A stretch of 19,547 bases of DNA from K23-9 sp049680365. GTDB taxonomy: Bacteria; Planctomycetota; Planctomycetia; Pirellulales; Pirellulaceae. Location: NCBI GenBank assembly GCA_049680365.1, contig JBAUHQ010000481.1:1-19547 (forward strand), given 5' to 3'. How positions within the stretch are numbered: position 1 is the stretch's first letter; the number at the start of each line of letters is the position of its first letter. The position numbers were made by a program, and so were the translations under genes. The notes beneath the pieces are model-generated. The model saw only the letters and a list, made by a program, of their open reading frames with translations, had not been told where the DNA came from and did no database searches. Positions 8,009 through 15,560 of the stretch are shown one piece after another.

Positions 8009-9154
8009 TTAATGCCAGTTGATTTCAGATTCTCGTTTTTCCAGATCGACCCAGGCTGAGGCATGCTGAAATTCTCGACTTAATTTCCATCCATTTTTGA
8101 CCATGTCGCCAAGCGGTTCCCCGAGCGGTTTGTCAAACTCCGGGTACCACTCCAGGCATCCCAACTCCATTCGATATCCCCAGTTGTAGATGAAGTAGCA
8201 ATTCTCCTGTGCCCCGACCAAGAAAGCTGCGAGCGGAAACTGAAGGCTGTTCTTTGCGATTGCTCTTTTTTCGGACAGAGGTTTCGCCATCGCTTTGTTA
8301 TCCGTGAAAGTGAATCCGGCCCAGCCTTTCATGACAACAATCTTGCCCGATTTGGCCGCCGATTCCATCGCTTGGATGTCCCGCAGCATGGATTCCTTTG
8401 ACGAGCTTTGAAAATAACCGAAATGTTCGATCATTGCGGCGTCAGTGTGTTCTGGAAACAGGAAACCCATATTCCACGAATCTGTTGATCGAATTCCGTT
8501 GTAAACAATCAGTTTGTCGTCGCCGATTCTGCTTCGCGTTTCTTTGACAATCTCTTTCAAGCCCTGCTGAATCGCGTCGTACTTTGTCTGACCCCAAAGA
8601 CCGACGTTCGCTTTGCTTGTCACCTGTGGAAACGCGTCCATGAAAACCCCGTCAGCGCTGCCGTTGACGACCGCATCATGGACGACTTCGGTCCACCAGG
8701 CTCGCACTTGGGCATTGGACAAGTCATACCGTCTGATACCTCCGTTCTTCAGGTCCAGCTTGCCGTCTGTTTTTCTGAGCCACCATTCAGGGTGCCGCTC
8801 GTACTCGTCGTGAGCCTTGAACATTGGATAGTCCAAAAAGGTATTCCAATAGAAGACGACCTTCATCTTGGGGTTAATTTTCTTGAGCCTTTGAGCTTCG
8901 TTCTCGATCCCGGATTCCGTGTTACCAAACTGCTTGATGGCGTGCCCTTTCTCCAAGCAAATGAAATTGGAACGCAAGGCAACAAATTCAGCTTCCTCCT
9001 TTGTCATCAATCCAGCACTCTTTCCGAAGTGAAACGCGATTGGAACTTTGTCCCAACTGAATTCGGGATAGTGCGAAGGTGTCTGCTGCGCGATTGATTC
9101 ATGGCTGCATGAAAGAATCGTGGCGAAAAGCAGAGTGGTAGCGAGTGTTCTCAT
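8009..9154 (-). CDS. Putative exported glycoside hydrolase (TIM-barrel, GHL15-like)
   Basis: The protein has 381 residues from the ATG at 9154. I chose that start because it gives a signal peptide (hydrophobic 4-15, SIA cleavage near 22) and leaves 29 bases to the kinase stop; an upstream ATG at 9244 would overlap the kinase and hide the signal. The mature protein has barrel-like features: MKVVFYWN strand, ARAWW-type helix (RAWWTEVVHDA), a strand ending in acids ADGVFMDAF (D168 and D173), KLIVYNG, and AAMIEHFGYF with E243. These match putative glycosidases of the GHL15 type. The acids are candidate catalytic residues only by pattern. Position third in a same-strand run behind a sigma factor and a receptor kinase suggests it belongs to the regulated set. 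Polysaccharide target unknown. Confidence 0.68.
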   Translation of the reverse strand: MRTLATTLLFATILSCSHESIAQQTPSHYPEFSWDKVPIAFHFGKSAGLMTKEEAEFVALRSNFICLEKGHAIKQFGNTESGIENEAQRLKKINPKMKVVFYWNTFLDYPMFKAHDEYERHPEWWLRKTDGKLDLKNGGIRRYDLSNAQVRAWWTEVVHDAVVNGSADGVFMDAFPQVTSKANVGLWGQTKYDAIQQGLKEIVKETRSRIGDDKLIVYNGIRSTDSWNMGFLFPEHTDAAMIEHFGYFQSSSKESMLRDIQAMESAAKSGKIVVMKGWAGFTFTDNKAMAKPLSEKRAIAKNSLQFPLAAFLVGAQENCYFIYNWGYRMELGCLEWYPEFDKPLGEPLGDMVKNGWKLSREFQHASAWVDLEKRESEINWH

Positions 9155-9183
9155 TGAGTTGCACATCTTCTGACAAAACTGTG

Positions 9184-11346
9184 TCAATCGTGACTGCGTT
9201 GAAAGTAACGTCGCGCGACGGGATGGAACGCCAGTCCCTGCCATTCAGCGGCGTTGGTACGCGAGATGAGTGACGGAAAGATGGTAGGTTCTTCGTAAAG
9301 CACATTCAAAGCTGCGCTGACCAAGTCGCCGGGCGTGTCTTGCCGCGCGGCAAGGAAGGCCGTGGTACCAACGGTCGGGATGCCTAGCTCAGGCAACGTG
9401 GCTGCCGGATATTCGGACGCATAAATGCTCATGGGTCGTAGCGTCGGGTGTTGCAACGAAATTTGAATCGCCGTTGGGATCGGAACCAGCTTCCACCGTC
9501 CGCTATCAAGCAAACGCGTCACCAATCGGCTGCCCTTTCCGATGCAAATGACGGCTGCTTTGGGTGCGTCGTCGTCGTACATTTCTGACCAGCCAGTGAC
9601 TTCGCGAGGCCGAATGGGAGGTGACAGTTGCAGCGAATCAAAGACAAGTTCGGCCGTACGCCGTGAACCACTCAGAGGCGGACCAATGGCAACATCGTGA
9701 CCGGCAAGTTCCTCGATCGACTCGATCGACATCTCGGCAGCAACCACCACATGAACGGCCTCGTAAAATAGCGGCGCTACCACGCACAATTGATCGCCAC
9801 TGATTGCCGCGGCTTGCATAGGCGCCAGATGCACGTCCCCCGCCAGCAGCCTTGCACGATTGTCAAAGGATCCTTTCGTTGGATTGATGTCAACTTTGAC
9901 GCCGTAATTTGCGACGAAGCGATCCGCAAGCTTTGTCGAAACATCGTTGTAAACGCCGCCCTCCAAACCACCCGCCAACTGAATCGCTTGCGGTAGCACG
10001 TTATTGTAGTGTTGCCAAACTTGCAGCAACGCCACACCTGCCAGTGGTGTCAGCAGTAACAAAAACAAAATACAGGCTTGAAAGCGGCGATGGCTGACCG
10101 ACGTCTCGACGACATGGCGTCCCGTCAGTGCGCCGACCACCGGCACACGCTCGATCCAGTGCCACGTCTTCATCATCTTCGAACGTGGCCTGGCGGCGAT
10201 CGGGCGGCCAGTTAAAAACCTGTCCAACTCCCGCGCTAGTTCTTCGGCAGACTGATATCGCTTCAGCGGGTTCTTTTCCAAACACTTCGCGACGATCGTC
10301 TCCAAATCGACCGGCGTATCCCGACGAACACTGCGTAACAGCGGTGCTGGCTCATGGACAACCTGCAACAGAGTTTGCATGACCGTGTCACCCATCAGCG
10401 GTGGACGACCTGCAACGCAAGCGAACAGAATCGCGCCCAATGCATATACGTCACTCTGCCGACTGGCTCGATCGCTGTGACCACCGGCTTGTTCGGGAGC
10501 CATGTAGTGAGGGGTGCCGACTGCCGCACCACTGCCAGTGACACTACTGTCGGCGTCCAAATTTTTGGCAAGTCCAAAATCGGTAACGTGAACACGATCG
10601 TGTTCGTCAATCAGAACATTGGCCGGTTTTAAGTCGCGATGCAAAACTTCCTTTTGGTGTGCATGTTGTATCGCATTGGCGACATCCCGGACGTAACGTG
10701 CCGCGACCTCCGGCTCTAAAACCGTTCCATTGATTTTCTTTTGTAAATCGGTGCCCGCGACATACTCCATCGAAAAAAAATGATGTCCTGCGCGGTGTCC
10801 AAATTGGTGAACCGAAACGATACCAGGGTGATGAAGACGCGCGGCAGCTTGGGCTTCCGTGTAGAACCGTCGTACTTCATCCGCGCCGGCCAAGATTCCG
10901 CTGCGAATCATTTTTACTGCGACCATGCGGTCAAGATGATTTTGCTTGGCCAGATAGACAACGCCCATGCCGCCACGGCCAAGAACTTCTAAAAGCTGGT
11001 AGTCACCCAAGTCAAATGGCAGCGTTGGCCCAGGGTCGCCTTTGGGACGATTCGCCATGGGCAGGGTCGCCGCAGGATCCAAACCCGATTCATCTGCGCC
11101 GGCGGCGGAAACCGAAATGGTTTCGGCACCTCCGTCGGTCTGCATCGGAGTGTCCATGGAGATACCCGGCTGTGTCATGCCACCGATCATGTCGGCCGCT
11201 TCCATCAGCTGTTTCAGATCGTCGGCCAGATCAGGGAACTGCGCCAAGAACTCTTCACGGCTACCGATTTCCCCAGTGTCGCAACTGCGCAAATAGGCCG
11301 CAAACGCTTCATCCAGCTGATCGTCCGAAGCTGGTGACTCTGACAT
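9184..11346 (-). CDS. Transmembrane Ser/Thr protein kinase with a periplasmic TAXI-type binding-protein-like domain
   Basis: The protein has 720 residues. Residues 8-55 form a helical N-terminal module common before planctomycete kinases. The Hanks-type kinase domain (about 116-380) is complete: glycine loop GRGGMG (123-128), K145 in VAVK, HRDLKPAN (D238), DFG (256-258), GTPHYMAPEQ (277-286) and SDVYALG (298-304). A single membrane helix lies at about 424-444. The outer part, about 453-715, has the order of a TAXI-type TRAP solute-binding protein: GGLEGGVYNDVSTKLADRF, a strand then LLAGDVHLAPMQAAA, APLFYEAVHVVV, and IEELAGHDVAIGPPLSGSRRTAELVF. No TRAP membrane subunits are nearby, so a sensing rather than transport role is inferred. 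It follows the ECF gene by 144 bases and precedes the glycosidase-like gene by 29. Confidence 0.88.
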   Translation of the reverse strand: MSESPASDDQLDEAFAAYLRSCDTGEIGSREEFLAQFPDLADDLKQLMEAADMIGGMTQPGISMDTPMQTDGGAETISVSAAGADESGLDPAATLPMANRPKGDPGPTLPFDLGDYQLLEVLGRGGMGVVYLAKQNHLDRMVAVKMIRSGILAGADEVRRFYTEAQAAARLHHPGIVSVHQFGHRAGHHFFSMEYVAGTDLQKKINGTVLEPEVAARYVRDVANAIQHAHQKEVLHRDLKPANVLIDEHDRVHVTDFGLAKNLDADSSVTGSGAAVGTPHYMAPEQAGGHSDRASRQSDVYALGAILFACVAGRPPLMGDTVMQTLLQVVHEPAPLLRSVRRDTPVDLETIVAKCLEKNPLKRYQSAEELARELDRFLTGRPIAARPRSKMMKTWHWIERVPVVGALTGRHVVETSVSHRRFQACILFLLLLTPLAGVALLQVWQHYNNVLPQAIQLAGGLEGGVYNDVSTKLADRFVANYGVKVDINPTKGSFDNRARLLAGDVHLAPMQAAAISGDQLCVVAPLFYEAVHVVVAAEMSIESIEELAGHDVAIGPPLSGSRRTAELVFDSLQLSPPIRPREVTGWSEMYDDDAPKAAVICIGKGSRLVTRLLDSGRWKLVPIPTAIQISLQHPTLRPMSIYASEYPAATLPELGIPTVGTTAFLAARQDTPGDLVSAALNVLYEEPTIFPSLISRTNAAEWQGLAFHPVARRYFQRSHD

Positions 11347-11352
11347 CCGTTA

Positions 11353-11356
11353 CCTT
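11353..11356 (-). promoter_or_regulatory. Ribosome binding site of the receptor kinase gene
   Basis: AAGG on the minus strand lies 6 bases before the ATG at 11346, which supports this start. Several neighbours (the ThuA-like and haem-protein genes) show no such site. Confidence 0.5.
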
Positions 11357-11490
11357 CGTAGCCTTTTGCAGAACAAGATAAAACATGGAACCGAAGTGAT
11401 TGCTAAGATCCTATCGTTTCCAGGCAAAAACGCCGCGTCAACAAGGCGCGAAAGTCGGACATTTCGCCACAAAAATATTTTGGATCCAAC

Positions 11491-12114
11491 TCAACTCGAA
11501 AGCCAAGGGCTACGATCCGTGTCCATGATGGTTCGTAACTTCTGTAGGCCGCGTTTTAGCAATCCGGCAACCGCAGTGTCGCTTTTGCCCATCCGCTCGA
11601 CAATTTCCGCCAGCGGTAGCCCTTCCATATAACGTAAGCGAATGGCCTCGGCCTGCGTCTCGGGCAGTTGATGCAGCGCCCCCATTAGTGCCACCACCGC
11701 TTCGCCGCGAATCGCAACGCCGCTGGGACTGGTCGTGCTACCGGGCAGCTGCTGGATCCAGCCGCCAGCATTTGAATCGTTCTCCTTGCCACCTCCCGCG
11801 TTGACTTCACGTTTAATCGAACGCTTCTGAGTCGTCACGTGCCGGGTGACAGCCGTTGCCACGTTGTTTTTCAGGATGCCTCGCAACCAGCCAGCAAATT
11901 CGGCTGGCGACTCACCGCGGAAACCGCCTAAGTCACGTTTGGCCTCTAAGAAAGTCAGCTGCACAATGTCCGACGGATCAACACGACGACGCAGGGGCTC
12001 GGAAAGATAGCGATGTGCAAGCATCAGTAGATAGCCGCGATATTGCTCTAGCAATCGGCCGAATGCTTCGTTGTCACCTTCTTTTGATTTGATGACCAGT
12101 TGGGCTGTCGACAT
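11491..12114 (-). CDS. ECF-type RNA polymerase sigma factor, planctomycete kinase-linked kind
   Basis: The protein has 207 residues from the ATG at 12114; the frame also runs up to a TTG at 12141, adding nine residues with no family support. The sigma-2 region spans about 18-85, with the promoter-melting/core-binding stretch DPSDIVQLTFLEA (47-59) and the AEFAGWLRGILKN helix. A variable Gly/Asn-rich linker covers about 100-130. The sigma-4 region spans about 138-197, with the helix-turn-helix PLAEIVERMGKSDTAVAGLL. No anti-sigma factor gene is adjacent. Instead a transmembrane Ser/Thr kinase follows, an arrangement known in Planctomycetes, where some ECF groups are linked to kinases and may be controlled by phosphorylation. 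It is probably the regulator of the genes downstream, and possibly of the divergent thioredoxin-like gene. Confidence 0.92.
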   Translation of the reverse strand: MSTAQLVIKSKEGDNEAFGRLLEQYRGYLLMLAHRYLSEPLRRRVDPSDIVQLTFLEAKRDLGGFRGESPAEFAGWLRGILKNNVATAVTRHVTTQKRSIKREVNAGGGKENDSNAGGWIQQLPGSTTSPSGVAIRGEAVVALMGALHQLPETQAEAIRLRYMEGLPLAEIVERMGKSDTAVAGLLKRGLQKLRTIMDTDRSPWLSS

Positions 12115-12360
12115 GTCGCCATCCACAATACTTGTACCCAATCTCTTTTTTGAAAAGTCACTTTGCCGACCACAGGTCGCCCACGATACAATCTACTTGA
12201 TCGATCCGGATCGCGACCCCATGAAGCAGTGAATCCCTGAAAATTGCTGCCAAAATCTATGCCAGCGGCCCATTGGGCTCTGCAATTCGAATCGCTAATG
12301 ACGGTTCCGTCCGTCGCTAATTTGCTCCAACCACACCGAATTGCCTTGATCGCACAAAAT
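12115..12360. other. Divergent intergenic region with a 12-base palindrome
   Basis: This 246-base gap separates the ECF start (minus strand) from the lipoprotein start (plus strand) and must hold promoters for both. I could not place a convincing -35/-10 pair. It contains a perfect 12-base palindrome CGATCCGGATCG at 12202-12213, a possible operator, though perfect 12-base palindromes are expected a few times by chance in a window this size. Confidence 0.35.
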
Positions 12361-13044
12361 ATGAAATTCCAGAGCTTCGTCCAAGTGAACATTGCCATCC
12401 CATTTTTGCTAATCGGTTTGGCGGGATGCCAAAGCAAGACTGACGAGTCGACACAAGTTGTAACGCCTCCACCAAGTTCAAACGAAGTTGCCGATGCAAC
12501 CGAAACAGTGGCTTCCGAAACAGCAGCTTCCAAATCGAAATTCAAGGATGCACACAGCAGTACTGAATCGAGTGATACATCGTCAGCCGAATTTGTTGCC
12601 ACCTTCAAAATGGCCAGTTGGGAAGACGCTTATAAGACGGCGTCGACGTCCGGCAAGGTGACCGTGGTCGATGTCTGGTCGACCGTCTGCGTGCCTTGTT
12701 TAAAAGAACTGCCAGGCCTGGTGGAATTACACAAGGAATTGGGCGACCAAGTTCTGTGCATGACCGTGGACGTCGACTTCGACGGACGAAAGTCAAAACC
12801 ACCATTGACCTATGAAAAAGATGTTGTTGCCGTTCTTTCGTCGGTTGGTGCTGACTTTCCAAATTTCATCTGTACCACAGCAAGTGACGATGTGTACGCT
12901 GCTGCCGAAATCGATTCGATTCCCGCCGTGTTCGTCTTCGACGCTGACGGCAAGTTGGTCAAAAAGTATGTCGACGCTGGCGAAGGCGTCGGCTTTGGTT
13001 ATCACAAAGATGTGATCCCACTAGTCAAAACATTGATCAAATAA
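12361..13044 (+). CDS. Thioredoxin-fold (TlpA-like) lipoprotein
   Basis: The protein has 227 residues from the ATG at 12361. This start places a lipoprotein signal at the N-terminus with lipobox LAGC (C23); the frame reaches a TTG at 12244, but that would bury the signal. Residues about 24-80 are a low-complexity Ser/Thr/Ala/Glu linker. The thioredoxin-like domain covers about 82-227, with VVDVWSTVCVPC (active-site pair C110 and C113), the cis-proline block IDSIPAVFVFDADGKLV (P188) and a final helix. Two further cysteines are C133 and C171. TlpA-like proteins reduce disulfides or assist cytochrome c maturation outside the cytoplasm; membrane attachment through C23 fits that. It is divergent from the ECF gene, so it may be co-regulated, and convergent with the lipoprotein gene ending at 13080 (35-base gap, no terminator seen). 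Confidence 0.9.
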   Translation: MKFQSFVQVNIAIPFLLIGLAGCQSKTDESTQVVTPPPSSNEVADATETVASETAASKSKFKDAHSSTESSDTSSAEFVATFKMASWEDAYKTASTSGKVTVVDVWSTVCVPCLKELPGLVELHKELGDQVLCMTVDVDFDGRKSKPPLTYEKDVVAVLSSVGADFPNFICTTASDDVYAAAEIDSIPAVFVFDADGKLVKKYVDAGEGVGFGYHKDVIPLVKTLIK

Positions 13045-13079
13045 CCAAAAGGTTGATGCGAATGAAAATCGATCAGCGA

Positions 13080-15560
13080 CTACTCCGGCAGATACTTGCT
13101 GATCAACGCCTGATTTGAATCAGCAGCTGCCGATGAGGTCGCCATCGGAAATCGCTGCTTGTAGTATTTCGCTAACTCTTGGCAAACGATATCCGCACGG
13201 TTCGCATATTCACGGCTGGCCTGAGGTGTATTGGATGTTCCAATTGACTTGACGACCAGCAAGAGACTGCTGACCGTTGACTCATACTGCCAATATTCGG
13301 TGCGGATACCTTCGCTAATCCCGCGAAGCACACGACCCCGATCAACCTGTGCATGTTCAAAGAAACCGGTCGGATAGTTGGGGGCAATCCTGGCAATTAG
13401 CCGCGAGTAAACGAAATCACCGCGCGCTCCGCCAATCGCATCCGCCACGGCGGCAGCATACGCGGCACTGCTGCCACGATTCCCACCCCACTTCTCTAGC
13501 AACCACGTCATCATCTCGTGATGAAATCCATCCTCGATGGGATACTTTTGCATCGCTTCGGAAAGCGTTTCGGACACATCCTTGTAATCCAGTCCTGTGT
13601 CGCGAGCCAGTTCGATAAATAGGCTATAGGCTTCCGCAGAAAGATCGTCACGTGTTTTGATTTGATTCCATATCTCCATCGCCAGATTATTTTGTTTTTC
13701 AAAGTCCTGCCAGTTATCTTGAGAAACCGAAGACGAGTATCCGTGCCCTCGCGATCGCCACGCTTTGAACGAGTGGAACCTCATCTTGCATTCCAAAGCG
13801 AAAGTCGATTCCTTCGCAGCCCAGGCTTCCAGTTTCTCGCATGCCTGTCTCGCGTTGTCGCGATCTTCCTTTTCGGTTTCCTTATGATCACGACTTGCGA
13901 CAGCATCGTTCCATAGCACTCCGACTCCGTGGACCAGTTCGCTATAAAGCTGCTGCGGTCGCCTGCCGTGGCGATCCATCGGCAACTCGGCAATCAGTTT
14001 CGCCAGCGCATCTAATTCATCAAGCCGACCAGCCCAAGCCAATTCTCTGGCTGCGGGTTGTACCCCGAGGACTCCAAGCGTGTAGTTGCCGATACGAAAG
14101 TAGCAAGTGATCTCATCGCCCGACGCGATGCAGACACGGTAACCCTGTCCTGAAACTGAGATCTGCGAGGAACTCAAATCGGGTAGTTCAAGTTTGTCAT
14201 GAAAGCCACGGTTCCCAACTACGCCTTCGACTCCCACCCACTGACGATGGGATTCACCTGCAGCGTCGTTGTTGGCAGCGTGGCTATTGGAATCGTTGTT
14301 TTCTGGCAAGGTTGCGATGCAAAATTCCTGATGATCTGTGCCGCTGTGAATGTCAACGACATCCTGAATGTCCCAATACAAAGTCGATCGAAAGGTACGG
14401 CGATCTCGTCCCGCTTGGTTGGGGTAGTTCGGCCGCTTGAAGATGGCATTCTTTTCGATCCAGTAGTCGTAGATCCTTCCCGACCGGATTGCGATCGGCG
14501 TGCTGGAAAGGACAAGGTCCACGTCAAACTGTTCCAGCACCACCAAGTCTTTGATTTTGATGACACGCCCCTCACTGGCATCCAGATACGTCGCGATTCT
14601 CGCAGCCTCAGGCGAGATACGGGGCATCGGCAAGTCCAGATCACAGGTACCCACCGGTATGACTTGCTTGAGCAAATGATTTAGCAGATACAGCTTGCCG
14701 ACAGAATCAACGATGATTGCATCGCCGGTTTCGTAGGCGACATGCAAGTAGACGATGGGGTTGCCTACATCCGTCGACGCGATCACTTGCTGGTTTTCAC
14801 AATCGATGGTGTAGAGGTTTTTGCCTTTGGCAGCGATCATCATCGACTTGTCGCCATAAAACTCGGCGAAGACGGGCGTCCCCTGCGTCGTATCGGACAA
14901 TTCGATCTGGTCAAACCTATCAGGTGTTCCGGGCTCGTCTGATTCTTGAGGAGGCAAGTCTGGGCTGCCGTACCAATCTCGCCAAGGCAAACGACACAGC
15001 CATAGTGAGTCGTTCACGATCGCCATCTGTCGACCTGCAGAATCCAGTTGAACCTTGTACCCCAAACCTTGGTGTTCGCCGGCCTGTAAATGCCTTCGCT
15101 TTACACTAGCTGGAATCTTGACGACTAACTGCTGAAAGAGTTCATTCTTTTTTTCGCCCAGGATTTCTTGAAACCAGATTCGACTTTCAGGGCGTAGATC
15201 GTACGCATCCACCTCCCACGGCGCTGGCTTGTCGGAGGTCTTTGCCGTTTCGATTTTACTGGTTCGCTGAGCTTGAATCTCGGCGAATCGGCGTTCCAGC
15301 GAACCGGGCTTCAATTGCCGAACGGCAGCAACTCCTGACGGACGACTGACTTGCCATAACCCGGAAGCAACGGGCCAGTCATACTGTCGGTCAACATCTT
15401 GACTCACTAGATTCTGACTCGCTGGCGATCCCGCCTTGCTGGAGTCGGCGCTGCTGAAATCTTCTATTGAGATGATTGCCGGTTCGACTTCGCAGCCCAG
15501 CAACAAGGTCGCAACAAAAACACAGCTCCATCGAATCAGCCGATAGTGACGTTGTCTCAT
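13080..15560 (-). CDS. Large lipoprotein with propeller-like middle and DUF4034-like C-terminal domain
   Basis: The protein has 826 residues with a lipoprotein signal and lipobox LLGC (C23), so it is predicted to be anchored to a membrane outside the cytoplasm. Residues about 165-500 contain repeated short strands (KVQLDSAGRQMAIVNDSLWLC, KNLYTIDCENQQVIASTD, DAIIVDSVGKLYLL) resembling WD40/PQQ-like propeller blades, with no clear catalytic motif. Residues about 505-740 are alpha-helical and show patterns I associate with DUF4034: AGRLDELDALAKLIAEL, the FKAWRSRGHGYSSSVSQDNW block (598-617) and LLEKWGG (687-693). The remainder is helical. Its start overlaps the stop of the LRR gene as ATGA (15557-15560), so the two are probably made together and may interact. 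Propeller and DUF4034 calls are from pattern only; function unknown. Confidence 0.75.
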   Translation of the reverse strand: MRQRHYRLIRWSCVFVATLLLGCEVEPAIISIEDFSSADSSKAGSPASQNLVSQDVDRQYDWPVASGLWQVSRPSGVAAVRQLKPGSLERRFAEIQAQRTSKIETAKTSDKPAPWEVDAYDLRPESRIWFQEILGEKKNELFQQLVVKIPASVKRRHLQAGEHQGLGYKVQLDSAGRQMAIVNDSLWLCRLPWRDWYGSPDLPPQESDEPGTPDRFDQIELSDTTQGTPVFAEFYGDKSMMIAAKGKNLYTIDCENQQVIASTDVGNPIVYLHVAYETGDAIIVDSVGKLYLLNHLLKQVIPVGTCDLDLPMPRISPEAARIATYLDASEGRVIKIKDLVVLEQFDVDLVLSSTPIAIRSGRIYDYWIEKNAIFKRPNYPNQAGRDRRTFRSTLYWDIQDVVDIHSGTDHQEFCIATLPENNDSNSHAANNDAAGESHRQWVGVEGVVGNRGFHDKLELPDLSSSQISVSGQGYRVCIASGDEITCYFRIGNYTLGVLGVQPAARELAWAGRLDELDALAKLIAELPMDRHGRRPQQLYSELVHGVGVLWNDAVASRDHKETEKEDRDNARQACEKLEAWAAKESTFALECKMRFHSFKAWRSRGHGYSSSVSQDNWQDFEKQNNLAMEIWNQIKTRDDLSAEAYSLFIELARDTGLDYKDVSETLSEAMQKYPIEDGFHHEMMTWLLEKWGGNRGSSAAYAAAVADAIGGARGDFVYSRLIARIAPNYPTGFFEHAQVDRGRVLRGISEGIRTEYWQYESTVSSLLLVVKSIGTSNTPQASREYANRADIVCQELAKYYKQRFPMATSSAAADSNQALISKYLPE

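Noticed and set aside
9155..9244. N-terminal extension of the glycosidase-like protein to the ATG at 9244
   Set aside because: It would overlap the kinase coding region by about 60 bases and place the signal peptide about 30 residues inside the protein.
11448..11467. Inverted repeat GCGAAA/TTTCGC with an 8-base loop between the ECF and kinase genes, considered as a terminator
   Set aside because: The stem is only six base pairs and no T-run follows on the minus strand; not strong enough to call.
12115..12141. TTG start for the ECF sigma factor at 12141
   Set aside because: The added nine residues show no family resemblance, and the ATG at 12114 gives a start typical of ECF proteins; the longer form cannot be fully excluded.
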